A stretch of DNA of 64,000 nucleotides, from the NCBI GenBank assembly GCA_028278205.1, contig JANQES010000064.1, positions 1-64,000 of the forward strand, in the 5' to 3' direction. The DNA comes from Rhodothermales bacterium. GTDB taxonomy: Bacteria > Bacteroidota > Rhodothermia > Rhodothermales > Bin80. Made by a program: the position numbers and the translations under genes. The notes under the pieces are model-generated. The model was not told where the DNA came from. It saw nothing but the letters and a program-made list of their open reading frames with translations, and did no database searches. Positions within the stretch are counted from its first letter, which is position 1; each line of letters opens with the position of its first letter. This document shows, piece by piece, positions 43,301 through 53,614 of the stretch.

Positions 43301-46300
43301 CAGCCGCTTGTTCGTGTGCGGCACGTTGATGTGCAGCGTTTGTCCGTAGGCCCGGTTGTTTTTGATGTAGAGGACGTGGGCGGCGAAGTTGCCCCGGTGC
43401 TTTTCTTCGATGGGTATCTCGATGCGCTGCTGCTCGTTCGACAACCGCATCCAGCGCCGCTCGGTGATTTTGCCGTCGTGCTCGATTTCGAAAAGCATCC
43501 GCGCGTCCTCGGCCCCTGTGCCGATCAGGAACACCGCCGTCTCACCCGGCTCGCCCGACGCCTTGAGCGGGGCGGTCCAGTGCATCGTCGGATAGGGTGG
43601 GCGTTTGTCTGCCGGGTCGAACAGCCTGACGTTTTGTTCGGCGAACAGGGGCAACCCTGTCGGATCTTCGGCGTGGGCCTGGAAGCGGTAGACGCCCGAG
43701 GGCAGATCGGCCAGGCCGCGCAGGGCCAGGGCTTGTTGCTCAGCCGTATCGAACGGCAGCGTCATCACCGTGTCTAGCACCGGCCAGGTGGCGACGTCGT
43801 TTTCGCGGGCATACTGGTCGTGTGGGAAGGCGTCGTAGAACGCGTCCCGGTCCATGGCGTAGCGATCCGGCGGGCGCCAGCCCGGCAACCGCTCGCGAAA
43901 GGGCCGCTCCGGCGCCTGGAGGCGCATCACCACGAGGCGACCCTGCACCGGCTCCGGCGATCCGTTGAGGTTGGCCGAGGTGATGCGGACGTCCGGCGCC
44001 TTCGTCTTGTCGAGCATCGGGGGCGCAAGCAGATCCAACGTCAACGCCGCATACCCGATGGAGACATCCCGCACGGCGCTATGCGTCTCGCCGGTGATGT
44101 CCGTCACGTCTACGTGGACGCGGAAGTTGAAGATGACGCCGGGGTAGCGCGGGAGCGTCAGATCGGGCTCGGCAACGAACGGCACGGCGAAGGTGCCGCC
44201 TGCGCCGGTCTCGACGTCGCCGCGACTGATCTCGACCTCCTGGGTTTGCGGCGGACGGCCCCAGTAGCCATAGCGCCAGTATCGCCAGGACGGAGACCGG
44301 ACCACGCGGTAGCTCACCTGCGCGCCGTCGAGGCTGGCGCCGGCGTACGAGGTGGCCGTGCCGGTGACGGTCACGGTGTCGCCGGCCAGCGGCGCGCCCT
44401 CCGGCGCGTCGAGGCTCACCTCGAAGCGAGGCCGCTTGTAATCTTCGACCGAAAAACCAACCTGCCCATAATCGTCGGTGATGGACATCTGCCCGTTGAG
44501 CACGCCTTGCGGGGCGATGAAGCTGCCGCTGAAGGTGCCGTATTCATTGGCCACCAGATCGAGCGTTGCTATCTCCTGCCCGTTAGGATCGCGCAGCCGC
44601 ACCCGTGACTGTTCCCCCGGCTGGATCGTGTACTGCTCATCCTCGATCTTCATCGCGATGCCTTTGAAGTAGATCGTCTGGCCCGGACGGTAGATGGCGC
44701 GATCGGTAAAGAAATGCGTGACCCGTCGCCGCTGCTTTTCCCGGTAGGCGCGATAGGAATAGAAGTACTGCTCCGAGAGAAGCACGTTGCCGCGATGTTC
44801 GATGGTGAGCTTGAAGGATTCCTGCTCTTCCGGCGTCACGCGCGCGTAGCCGTTGCGGTCCGTCTCGAAGGTGCGAGGCCGCACGGGGCCGACGGTGATG
44901 GTGGGGTTGTTGTACGCAATCCGGATGCGGGCGCCGTTCAGCGGGTGGCCTGTCGCGCGGTTCATCACATAGACGTCGTAAGACCCGGTCTCTCTGTGCT
45001 GGCGCCAGACAAAGCTGATGGGCGAGGCCTGCATAAAGGAATACGCCAGCCCTTCGCCCGGCGTCACGAACCGGGCGTCTGAGCCTGCCAGCAGCAGGTG
45101 AAGGCCTGCCGGCAGCGCCGGCGTCTTGATCTCGACGGCGTGCTCCTGGAAATCGCCGTCGTCGGGCAGCGTGATGGGAGGCTGTTCGACGCCCCGGCGC
45201 CGGGCAAACCGCGCCAGCATCTCCCTGGATTTATCATAATCGGCGTCCCAGAAGGCCTGTAATTCGTCTTGCGTGACCGGCACCGCTTTGACATAGACCG
45301 TCTTCACGTTGCGGAACGCCAGCCGCGCCAGCACCGGCACGTCCGGCACGACGGCCTCTTGCACCTGAAACGCCAGATGCTTTTGGCGGATGAGATCCTG
45401 AAGCGCCTCGCAGTTCTCCGCACCTCTCGTCTCAGGAAAGCGCGCGATGGCTTCGTCGCACAGGGCGATAGCGCGGCGTTTTGCCACCCGATCTTTCTCC
45501 GACGCCGCGTTCTCGCCGCCGGCAAAAGCCTGATACCGATCCCCGCGCCGGTTGTATTCCTGCGCCAGCGCGTACGTGACTTCGGCAAAGACGGGCAGGC
45601 CTGCGTATTGCCCCCGGAGATGCTCCAGGCTCGCCGCATAAAGACTGTCTTTGAGCGACGCCACCGAGGCCGTGTGAACCAGTTTCAGCCGGCGCAAGTC
45701 CGCATCGACCATGGCAGCGGGGTCGTCGCGGTCGAGGTGGAGGGCCAGCAGATCCTGGAGCAGGCGGAGGGCTTCCACGCCGGGGCCGTCTTGCCCCTCG
45801 AAATCCAGCCCGATGAAGTCGGAGGCCGGCCCGAAGACCTGTTCTCCTTGCAGGAAGAACTTGCGTTCGGGCGTGATCAGGCTGGCCTCCTCGTTCGTCA
45901 AAAAGTCGATAGCGCGATGGGCCAGGAAATCGAATAACGTAGGACGCGCGGCGCGGTCGGTCTGCGCATCGACCAGCACCACCTCGTAGGCGTCCAGCGG
46001 AATAGCCTGGAGCGTGTCGGCGGGTTCGACCGAGCGGAGGTAGTGCGCCGTCGCTTCGGTCATGAGTTTCGTGAGATCCCACGTGGCGATGTCGTTTTCG
46101 TCGTAGCCGGTCGTGGCGGTGCGGTTGTAGAATTGATATCGATGGTTCTGGTAGTAGCGAAGAAAGAGTTCGCCCAGGATCGAGTGGAGCAGTGCGCGGC
46201 CTGCCGGCGTGGCCTCGTCCAGGCGCCCCCGCATGTCGGCGAAGATGCGGTTTTCGGCGTTCTCTTCCAGCGCTACCGTGTACTTGCTCTGATAGAACAG

Positions 46301-46516
46301 CGTCTTGATGAAGTGCGGTTCGTTCGGCCCCTCCACCGCCGCCGCGTAGATCGAATCGACCACAGCCCGCGCCTGTTGCGGCAACCCTTCATTATCCAAC
46401 GAATCGACCTGTGCCCAGGCTTTTTCATAGTCGAAATCGGGCGTCGTCGTTTGCGCAAAAGCCTGCGCCGTCAACAACAACGCCAGCAGCACACCTGCAT
46501 ACGTCAATCGATGCAT
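40400..46516 (-). CDS. Alpha-2-macroglobulin family protein with thioester-like CAEQ motif
   Basis: 2038 aa with a signal peptide (MHRLTYAGVLLALLLTAQAFAQ). MG-type beta domains, e.g. FFTDRAIYRPGQTIYFKGIA (MG2), precede the A2M domain TAFFFPHLETNAEGEVLLSF and MPEALTRWRMLALAHTKDLK. FPYECAEQIFTRYYANS replaces the vertebrate thioester CGEQ and the bacterial CLEQ by CAEQ; Cys, Glu and Gln are kept, so a thioester can still form. An alpha/alpha barrel follows (to about 1900), then receptor-binding-like C-terminal strands. The region before the A2M domain has EEVVVTGMAEAP, like a TonB plug motif, where a bait region is expected. Such proteins trap proteases in the periplasm, usually with a PBP1C partner, absent here. 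Confidence 0.9.
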   Translation of the reverse strand: MHRLTYAGVLLALLLTAQAFAQTTTPDFDYEKAWAQVDSLDNEGLPQQARAVVDSIYAAAVEGPNEPHFIKTLFYQSKYTVALEENAENRIFADMRGRLDEATPAGRALLHSILGELFLRYYQNHRYQFYNRTATTGYDENDIATWDLTKLMTEATAHYLRSVEPADTLQAIPLDAYEVVLVDAQTDRAARPTLFDFLAHRAIDFLTNEEASLITPERKFFLQGEQVFGPASDFIGLDFEGQDGPGVEALRLLQDLLALHLDRDDPAAMVDADLRRLKLVHTASVASLKDSLYAASLEHLRGQYAGLPVFAEVTYALAQEYNRRGDRYQAFAGGENAASEKDRVAKRRAIALCDEAIARFPETRGAENCEALQDLIRQKHLAFQVQEAVVPDVPVLARLAFRNVKTVYVKAVPVTQDELQAFWDADYDKSREMLARFARRRGVEQPPITLPDDGDFQEHAVEIKTPALPAGLHLLLAGSDARFVTPGEGLAYSFMQASPISFVWRQHRETGSYDVYVMNRATGHPLNGARIRIAYNNPTITVGPVRPRTFETDRNGYARVTPEEQESFKLTIEHRGNVLLSEQYFYSYRAYREKQRRRVTHFFTDRAIYRPGQTIYFKGIAMKIEDEQYTIQPGEQSRVRLRDPNGQEIATLDLVANEYGTFSGSFIAPQGVLNGQMSITDDYGQVGFSVEDYKRPRFEVSLDAPEGAPLAGDTVTVTGTATSYAGASLDGAQVSYRVVRSPSWRYWRYGYWGRPPQTQEVEISRGDVETGAGGTFAVPFVAEPDLTLPRYPGVIFNFRVHVDVTDITGETHSAVRDVSIGYAALTLDLLAPPMLDKTKAPDVRITSANLNGSPEPVQGRLVVMRLQAPERPFRERLPGWRPPDRYAMDRDAFYDAFPHDQYARENDVATWPVLDTVMTLPFDTAEQQALALRGLADLPSGVYRFQAHAEDPTGLPLFAEQNVRLFDPADKRPPYPTMHWTAPLKASGEPGETAVFLIGTGAEDARMLFEIEHDGKITERRWMRLSNEQQRIEIPIEEKHRGNFAAHVLYIKNNRAYGQTLHINVPHTNKRLAVSLETFRNKLYPGSQEEWKIKISGPDGEAAAAELVAAMYDASLETFRQHNWYFNILPSRYSRLQWSDRNLMSMLQSRLLDNKWNVRVRFQHPLYDRLNWFDFHWGYGMRYMLAPGQRARVAAAAPAEDLALEEVVVTGMAEAPANKAMVANLDMRDITQTKQVEPAAPDSGGGGLEAVQARRNLDETAFFFPHLETNAEGEVLLSFTMPEALTRWRMLALAHTKDLKYGQLMQEVITQKELMVTPNAPRFFREADTLMFTAKVANLSDTLLTGRAQLMLFDALTMTPLDVQLGNTDAARAFAVAKGASQAFAWTLTIPEGVQAVTYRVVAEAGAFSDGEEDVVPVLTNRMLVTESLPLPVRGNETKTFRFDKLVDGRSPTLRHHRLTLEYTPNPVWYAVQALPYMMEFPYECAEQIFTRYYANSIAAHVVAQNPKIERIYDAWRQADADALVSNLEKNQELKALLLEETPWVLHAQNETARKRRIGLLFDGNHMRGELSRAMLQLQQMQARDGGWPWFKGMPSNRYITQHIVTGMGHLQQLGVLSAADEDRLAGMLTRAVRYLDETIRNDYARLLASEVDLALRHIRPVQVHYLYARSFFSEIPLTEVQQEAFDYYLGQARTYWLDQNRYLQGMTALALHRYDDAETPMKIIRSLKEFALHSEEMGMYWKQPRGYWWHQAPIETQALLIEAFHEVAGDQASVEAMQQWLLKQKQTQDWGTTKATAEATYALLLRGTDLTAEEGHVAISIGEHHLDTQAMTGAEAGTGYFKTEWAGADIAPSMGAITVEKQGDGIAWGAVYWQYFEQLDRITTHETPLRLEKQLLVQQRTDTGPLLTPIDSTAALTPGDLLKTRIVLHADRDFEYVHMKDMRAAGLEPLNVLSGYRYQDGLGYYESTRDAATHFFFGYLPKGTYVFEYPLRVNHAGAFSNGIATIQAMYAPEFTAHSEGIRLHIGPSDGGPMIGER

Positions 46517-46641
46517 GATTCGTCCTCGATGAGTCTCGGATGGTGGAGTGATTCATTCCCTTAAAAGAACACAGTGGAGGGCGCATTGCCTGATCCGGTT
46601 TCTTCCTTCATAACGTACGGGGCACGCGCGTATTGTCCAAT

Positions 46642-46673
46642 GAAAAAAGGCACCCCCGGTACGGAGGCGCCTT
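46642..46673 (-). terminator. Intrinsic terminator of the LysM transglycosylase gene
   Basis: On the minus strand AGGCGCCTCCG, loop TACC and GGGGGTGCCT form a stem with one G:U pair, followed by TTTTTTC. It lies about 25 bases past the stop at 46698. Confidence 0.8.
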
Positions 46674-46697
46674 CGTATCGTCGCAAAAAATGGACGA

Positions 46698-48899
46698 TCA
46701 GGGATCGATTTTCAGGCGTTGCCCCGGATGAATCGTCGAGCTACGAAGGTTGTTCAGCTTTTTGATCTTCGTGACCGACGTGCCGTACTTCCGGGCAATT
46801 TTGCCGAGCGAATCGCCCCGGCGCACTTTGTACGTGATGTACTTGGGCGCACTCTGGCCGGGATAGATCGTCAGGCGTTGGCCCGTCTTGATGACGCTGC
46901 CGCGCAGGTTGTTCCACTGCTTGAGGCTGCGTACCGAGACGTTGTATTTCTGGCCGATCTTGCCGAGCGAATCACCCCGCCGCACTTTGTAGACGATGCG
47001 CTCCGACGGCGCCGCCCCCGACGAGTAGATCGTCAGGCGTTGCCCCGTCCTGATCTTGGTGCCGCGCAGGTTGTTCCAGCTTTTGATCTTGCTGACCGAC
47101 GTGCCGTACTTCTGCGCGATCTTACCGAGCGTATCGCCCCGCCGCACTTTGTACGTGATGCGGTTGCTGCTCGGCGTGCTCGCCGACGTCGAGGCCTTCT
47201 TCGTGGGCGTCGCCTTACGCGGCGCCGCTGTCGACGAGGACGCGCGCTGCGTCGTCTGGCTGGCCGGCTGGGTGGTCGCCGGCTGCGTGTTGACGGCCAC
47301 GGCGCGTTCCATGGCTATCGGGCGGATCGACCGGGTGCCGTATTGCACCGACGAAGGCTGGGCATCGGCCAGCGTCACCGTGCCGCTGTAGCTGGCCACC
47401 GGCACCACCAGGCGTTGCCCCGGATGGATCGTCGAACGGCGCAGGTTGTTGGTGCTCTTGAGCGCGCTCACCGACACGCCGAACCTGTTGGCGATCTTGC
47501 CGAGCGAATCGCCCCGGCGGACGACGTACTCGGAGACGGGCCGTTTGGCCTCTTTCGGCAGCCGCTCGAAGGCCTCGGCAAACTGGACGTAGGTGCCCAG
47601 CGGAATGCGCAGGTTATAGGCCGAACGGCTCGGCGGCAACGTGCCCCGCCGCAGTTCAGGGTTGAGCGCCTTGATCGTCGCCTCGTCGGTGCCTACCATC
47701 CCCGCGACATCCGAGAGCGAGAGCATCCCCTCGACTGGCACCACGTCGTAGGCATATTCCGGACCCCGAGGCACGTTCGTCAGGCCGAAAGCGCCGGGGT
47801 TCGACATGATCAGCGCGAAGGCGATGAACTGCGGCACGTAGCCCCGCGTCTCACGCGGCAGGTACGGATACATATCCCAGTACGACGGCGGGTTCTTCAT
47901 GGTGCCGCCGGCTTTGCTGATGGCACGTTTGATGCAACGCGGGCTGCAATTGTAGCCGGCCAGCGCCACGTGCCAGTTGTTGCCGTACATCTTGTAGAGA
48001 TCCTTCAGATGCCGCGCCGCTGCCCGCGTGGCCTTCTCCGGATCCATCCGCTCATCGACCCAGGTGTTGACGCGCAGCCCGTAGGCGCCGCCCGTCTGCG
48101 CGATGAACTGCCACATGCCCACGGCGTGCGCCCAACTCCGCGCGCGCGGGTTGAGGCCGCTCTCGACCATCGCCAGATACTTCAACTCGTCCGGCACGCC
48201 TTCTTCCGCAAAAATCTTCTCGATCATCGGGAAGTAGGTGTCAGCCCGGCCCATCCAGCGCACGAGCACGTCGCGCTTTTTCTGCACGAAGTACGTGATC
48301 GTCTGATCAACGATGCGGTTTTGCGTCATCGGCACCGAGGTGATCATCGGCGGCAGCGCCGGGAACGTCACATCTTCGAGCAGCGGTTCCTCGATCTCGT
48401 CGTGGATGGCAAAAAGATCGGCCCGGAGCTGGTAGACGCTGCCGTAGACGACGCCCATCATCGAATCGGGCACGCCGTAATAGCGTTCGTATTCGGTGAC
48501 GATGGTGCGGTAGAGTTCGCGATACCGGGGCCGTTCGGTGATGTTGGGCTGCTGCGCCAGCAGCCCGATCTCGGTCATCGCCAGATCGAGCAGCCGTTCG
48601 GCGTGTTCGTCTTCGCTGTCGGCCTGGGCCGTGAGGATTTCGGACTGATACCAGTACAGGCGGCTGAGCCGTCGCAAGATCTGCTCCTCGCTGAGCGAAT
48701 CCGAGAGCGAGCCGAGGTCTTGCTGATCCTGGTACCATTCATAGCCGCGAAGCTGCTGGATCGGGATCGATTCGGGCGGTAAGGTTTGCTGTCGTTCCAA
48801 CTCGACGCCTTCGGTGGGGGACGTCTGAGAGGAGGTCTGAGCCAGGGCCGGCAGCGTAAGCCACCCCAACGCTACGATGAGCAAAAACAAACGTGTCAC
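46698..48899 (-). CDS. Membrane-bound lytic transglycosylase, MltD-like, with LysM repeats
   Basis: 733 aa from a GTG start that opens a signal peptide (LFLLIVALGWLTLPALAQ). The lytic transglycosylase SLT domain (about 215-370) has the catalytic Glu in LAMVESGLNPRARS and GMWQFIAQTGGAYGL, AAARHLKDLY and ALAGYNCSP. A degenerate LysM (about 395-440) and four clear LysM repeats follow, each with YKVRRGDSLGKIAQKYGTSV and NNLRG/NLRR, separated by a Thr/Ser/Ala-rich linker (about 540-580). LysM binds glycan strands and the SLT domain cuts them to anhydromuropeptides. The protein lacks a lipobox, so it is probably periplasmic. It has its own terminator. Confidence 0.93.
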   Translation of the reverse strand: MTRLFLLIVALGWLTLPALAQTSSQTSPTEGVELERQQTLPPESIPIQQLRGYEWYQDQQDLGSLSDSLSEEQILRRLSRLYWYQSEILTAQADSEDEHAERLLDLAMTEIGLLAQQPNITERPRYRELYRTIVTEYERYYGVPDSMMGVVYGSVYQLRADLFAIHDEIEEPLLEDVTFPALPPMITSVPMTQNRIVDQTITYFVQKKRDVLVRWMGRADTYFPMIEKIFAEEGVPDELKYLAMVESGLNPRARSWAHAVGMWQFIAQTGGAYGLRVNTWVDERMDPEKATRAAARHLKDLYKMYGNNWHVALAGYNCSPRCIKRAISKAGGTMKNPPSYWDMYPYLPRETRGYVPQFIAFALIMSNPGAFGLTNVPRGPEYAYDVVPVEGMLSLSDVAGMVGTDEATIKALNPELRRGTLPPSRSAYNLRIPLGTYVQFAEAFERLPKEAKRPVSEYVVRRGDSLGKIANRFGVSVSALKSTNNLRRSTIHPGQRLVVPVASYSGTVTLADAQPSSVQYGTRSIRPIAMERAVAVNTQPATTQPASQTTQRASSSTAAPRKATPTKKASTSASTPSSNRITYKVRRGDTLGKIAQKYGTSVSKIKSWNNLRGTKIRTGQRLTIYSSGAAPSERIVYKVRRGDSLGKIGQKYNVSVRSLKQWNNLRGSVIKTGQRLTIYPGQSAPKYITYKVRRGDSLGKIARKYGTSVTKIKKLNNLRSSTIHPGQRLKIDP

Positions 48900-49200
48900 G
48901 AGCGCCTCCGTCTTAGTTCAAGACGTTAAAAAAGTCGATAAAGTCGGTATCCCAGTTAAAGTCTTGCCTTAGGTTGAATCCGCTACAACACTAAACGATA
49001 AGGAGTTAGGACTAATTAGTCAACCCATAGTCTTATCTTTGTGTAAAATCGAGGACTCCCAGGGAGAGCGGATTTTCTAACCTTGATGGTGGGTTTTCGG
49101 GGGAGTATCGGCCCCCGCGGCACGTAACTCAAGTGGGAAATAGGCGATACGTCCACTCTGGAGATACGTTTCCTTAATAGATTTTTTGTTTACAAAAAAT
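48900..49200. other. Intergenic region between the LysM gene and the carboxylase gene
   Basis: These 300 bases are clearly AT-richer and hold the leader and promoter of the minus-strand transglycosylase gene. TATCTTTG at about 49034-49041 matches the Bacteroidota -7 consensus but on the strand that has no gene downstream. A perfect hairpin at 49178-49203 ends the region. Confidence 0.5.

Positions 49201-49203
<3 letters not shown>
49178..49203 (-). terminator. Perfect palindrome overlapping the carboxylase stop codon
   Basis: TAGATTTTTTGT and ACAAAAAATCTA are exact complements with a two-base centre. On the minus strand it begins with the TAG stop of the carboxylase gene and contains a run of T residues, so it can act as terminator. 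Confidence 0.6.
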
Positions 49204-50754
<1,551 letters not shown>

Positions 50755-50810
50755 TAAGACGTCGTTGTCAGTCCTTCAGAAGTGCGCGTTGAGGAATGTA
50801 GGGCGTAGAA

Positions 50811-50879
50811 GGTGAAACGTGAAACGTGAAACGTGAGGGTACTTCGTGAAAACGTTTCTAAGGGCACCCTCACGTTTCA
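50811..50879. repeat. Heptamer-array hairpin, word GAAACGT, second locus
   Basis: AGGTGAAACGTGAAACGTGAAACGTGAGGGT pairs with ACCCTCACGTTTC (50866-50879). The arms are of unequal length, so the left end is partly unpaired. Related to 40316-40393. Confidence 0.75.
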
Positions 50880-50883
50880 GCCA

Positions 50884-52179
50884 TCACGCCTCCCGCTTCA
50901 AATACCCGGCTTCGACGGTGTCGGTAAACAAGATGGCGGGGTCGCTGTAGATGTCGATCTTGAAGGCGCGGAAGACGTTGTCGGCGATGATTTTGGAGGC
51001 TTCGGGCCAGCTCGACGTGGCGTGGAGTTGCCGCAGCACGCGCTCGTAGGCCTCCAGGGAGCGGGCGAAGAGATGGGTGACGAACAGATCCCGTTGGCCG
51101 GCGCCCTCGTCGCCCAGGACAGCCTGTTCGATGAGGGCGAGGTCTGCCGGTGCAGCGGGAGACGGCGCCGCCGTCGAAGCGGGCGCAGGGGGTTCCTGTT
51201 CGGCGTGGTATTGCATCCAACGCGGGCGCGCGTCTGGGGAATGGGGCGGCGCCTGTGCGTCGTCGGGGGTGCGCGAGAAGCCGCGCTGCGGAGGCTTTCG
51301 GGCCGGTGGAGGCGCTGGTTGCGGGGCGGGTTGCTGACGCTGAAATTGCTTCCATCGCGGGACGGCCCCCTGGGGTTGTTCGGTCTCGGCAGGCGGCATC
51401 GGCGGGGCGACCGCGACGGGTTCGTCGGCGTCTTCGAGCACACGGCGCAGGCCGTCCTCGTCGAGCGCTTCCACGCTGCGGTGTTGCTGATGCCGGGCGA
51501 GGCGGTCGAGGATCGCCTCGGCGTCTTTGTCCTGGAAAAACGCCGTCAGCAGCCGCACCGGCACCCCGTCGCCGATACCGGCGCGGCGGACCAGGTCGAA
51601 CAGCGGAGCCATCAGATCCAGCCAGGCCCCGGCGTCGTAATCTTTCGTAAACTTCTGATCGATGGCGTGGAGCATCTCGACAAAGCGGGTCTGCTCAAAC
51701 TCCGTCACCTCGTGCTTTTCGACGTACAGCCGCGTGGCTTCGAGATAGTAGGGATAGTCTTTAAAATAGCCGAGCCGCCACGACACCACTTCCGCCGGCA
51801 TCACCGGTTTATTTTCCCGGTAGACAAACGCGCTGAGCGTGGCGACGGGGCGGACGAGGTAGGTCGTCACTTGCTGCGCGGCCTCGCGCAAAGACCCTTC
51901 CCACGCCATCGCCGGAAAATGGCCGTGATCGATCAGCGCCTTGACCAGATCTTGACGCGCCTGCTGCACCACCTCATGCTCGTAGTCGAACCACTCGGAA
52001 TGGGGGATCTCCAGGCTTCGGACTTCGTGGCGGAGGCGGTGGCGGAGCCAGTGTTTGAGAAAGTGCGTCACCGGCGCCGGCATCGGCTCGCGTTCGAAGG
52101 CGGCAGGCGCATAGGCCCGGCGAGGCGGAAAGGAATCGATCAGACGATGAAACAGGCTTTCGGCAACGGCGCTTGGCAT
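50884..52179 (-). CDS. Conserved hypothetical protein with PRWxQ motifs, 431 aa
   Basis: The ATG at 52179 (MPSAVAESLFHRLIDSFP) gives a compact start; the frame is open 64 codons more. The N-terminal 300 residues are helical and rich in Leu, Arg and Trp, without membrane segments. A Pro/Gln/Ala-rich linker (about 275-370) contains two copies of a short motif, VPRWKQFQRQQ and RPRWMQYHAEQ. The C-terminal 60 residues (ASKIIADNVFRAFKIDIYSDPAILFTDTVE) are conserved-looking. No family is recognised. The repeated motif before a compact end domain suggests a protein-interaction linker. Confidence 0.7.
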   Translation of the reverse strand: MPSAVAESLFHRLIDSFPPRRAYAPAAFEREPMPAPVTHFLKHWLRHRLRHEVRSLEIPHSEWFDYEHEVVQQARQDLVKALIDHGHFPAMAWEGSLREAAQQVTTYLVRPVATLSAFVYRENKPVMPAEVVSWRLGYFKDYPYYLEATRLYVEKHEVTEFEQTRFVEMLHAIDQKFTKDYDAGAWLDLMAPLFDLVRRAGIGDGVPVRLLTAFFQDKDAEAILDRLARHQQHRSVEALDEDGLRRVLEDADEPVAVAPPMPPAETEQPQGAVPRWKQFQRQQPAPQPAPPPARKPPQRGFSRTPDDAQAPPHSPDARPRWMQYHAEQEPPAPASTAAPSPAAPADLALIEQAVLGDEGAGQRDLFVTHLFARSLEAYERVLRQLHATSSWPEASKIIADNVFRAFKIDIYSDPAILFTDTVEAGYLKREA

Positions 52180-52507
52180 GGCAGTCGGTCGAACTTCGCT
52201 AGGGAAAGACCACAGGATCGACGCACAATAACGTTTTTCCGGCCAACTCGGTCCTGTCAAGCTGGTAAAAATTGCGGTTGTTGAATTATTCATGTACTTT
52301 GGTACACAGGTAACAAAATAATAAAATGGCCGTACAAAGGATCGGCTGATACGTTTTCGCGGCGTTGTCACGCTGCATTCCCCTCAGCGTTGGTCATCGG
52401 TCAACAGTCATCAGTAAAAACCCTTCCTGATGACCGATGACCCGCGCCAACGGCTCGACGAAGCGGGGCCGTGAGCAAAGCCACCTACCTCTAAAACCCC
52501 AACACCC
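52180..52507. other. Divergent intergenic region
   Basis: Holds the leaders of the 431-aa protein (minus) and the 88-aa protein (plus). Positions 52260-52340 are AT-rich. A heptamer hairpin lies at 52392-52444, followed by GAGCAAAGCCACC, which resembles GAGCAAAGCGAACC before the YdjM-like gene. No promoter could be fixed. Confidence 0.45.
52392..52444. repeat. Heptamer-array hairpin, word GGTCATC/AGTCATC
   Basis: TGGTCATCGGTCAACAGTCATCAG pairs with CTGATGACCGATGACC around an A-rich loop. Shorter than most of the series. Confidence 0.7.
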
Positions 52508-52774
52508 ATGGCATCATCTGAACAGGCCGGGCGGCGGACCGTCGAGCGGGTGCAGACGGGCGTGCGCCTGGAAAAACGCATCGTCAAGGTCCTCAAAGGC
52601 CTCGCCGAGTATCACGACATCACGCTGGGCGATTTGCTCGAAGGCATCCTGCTGCACGCCTTCGAAGGCAAAAGCCCGTTCAACGACGCTTCGCTGGCGA
52701 TCATCACCCAACTCAAGAACGTCTACGGCCTCGACCTCACTGCCGAAGACAGCCATCGCCTGAAGGAGAGTTGA
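52508..52774 (+). CDS. Small conserved hypothetical protein, 88 aa
   Basis: RRTVERVQTGVRLEKRIVKVLKGLAEYHDITLGDLLEGILLHAFEG looks like a ribbon-helix-helix fold: a short basic strand followed by two helices, as in small DNA-binding proteins. The C-terminal part (NDASLAIITQLKNVYGLDLTAEDSHRLKES) adds two helices. No partner toxin is adjacent; the next gene is 138 bases away. Function is inferred only at the level of the fold. Confidence 0.7.
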   Translation: MASSEQAGRRTVERVQTGVRLEKRIVKVLKGLAEYHDITLGDLLEGILLHAFEGKSPFNDASLAIITQLKNVYGLDLTAEDSHRLKES

Positions 52775-52830
52775 GTGTTTCCATGAACGACGAAAAGAGT
52801 CCTGCCCGCTTTGCCTCTATCAAGCTGTCA

Positions 52831-52887
52831 CGGGTCATTGGTCACTGGTTCTCTGACACAAACACCAGTGACCAATGACCAGTGACT
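52831..52887. repeat. Heptamer-array hairpin, word GGTCATT/GGTCACT
   Basis: GGTCATTGGTCACTGG pairs with CCAGTGACCAATGACC around CTGACACAAA. The same word is used at 2143-2217 and 6554-6600. Confidence 0.8.
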
Positions 52888-52912
52888 GATTAACCAAAAA
52901 ACCAGAATAACC

Positions 52913-53386
52913 ATGAACGCGACACTGCTTTCCCAAACCGTCGAAAGCGTCCTGCCGTTGACTGCCGACGAGCAGGCTTTTATCGAGGCCTTCGAGGACT
53001 GTACGTTGCCGGCGGACCGGTTTCGTCATCGCGATCACGTTCGGCTGGGGTGGTTGTATTTCCGGCTTTATCCTGTGCCGGCAGCGTTGGCGCGGTACGT
53101 CGAAGGGCTTAAACGCTTTGCCGCTGCTAACGGCCAGCCGGGCCTCTATCACGAGACCATCACCTACGCTTTTCTCTTTCTGATCAACGAGCGCATGGAA
53201 CGCCAAGGCCGCGACGTTTCCTGGGACGTCTTCGCCGCGCGCAACGCCGACCTCACGTCGAGCGGGCTCGCTTTTCTCAATAATTACTACCGGCCCGAGA
53301 CGCTCTCGTCAGATCTGGCCCGAAAGGTTTTCCTTCTGCCGGAACCGCAGATCGTGCAACCGCAGATGGGCGCGGATGAACGCTGA
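52913..53386 (+). CDS. Conserved hypothetical protein, 157 aa
   Basis: A soluble helical protein. The most conserved-looking piece is LPADRFRHRDHVRLGWLYFRLYP, with His/Arg/Asp residues that could form a metal or phosphate site, followed by GQPGLYHETITYAFLFLINERM. I know this layout from unnamed bacterial proteins but cannot name a function. No signal peptide or partner gene is present. Confidence 0.75.
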   Translation: MNATLLSQTVESVLPLTADEQAFIEAFEDCTLPADRFRHRDHVRLGWLYFRLYPVPAALARYVEGLKRFAAANGQPGLYHETITYAFLFLINERMERQGRDVSWDVFAARNADLTSSGLAFLNNYYRPETLSSDLARKVFLLPEPQIVQPQMGADER

Positions 53387-53614
53387 TGGATGATATGATG
53401 TGGCAATCGTGAGGACTTTCGATAAAGACCGAGGCAGGGCAGGAGCCATCTTTTGTTTCAGATCGTACGATCAATAAGACCCGCGTGCAGCCGATACCGA
53501 TGTAAACCAGGCGATGCGAAAAGGGTTGTTTGAGGGGGTGCGGTTGCTTGGGTATAGGCAGACACGTTGTTGTATTGTATATTGAAGCACCGGTGCTATG
53601 AAGAGGTACAAGCC

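Noticed and set aside
49034..49041. TATCTTTG matching the Bacteroidota -7 box
   Set aside because: It faces the plus strand where no gene follows, and no -33 box stands at the right distance.
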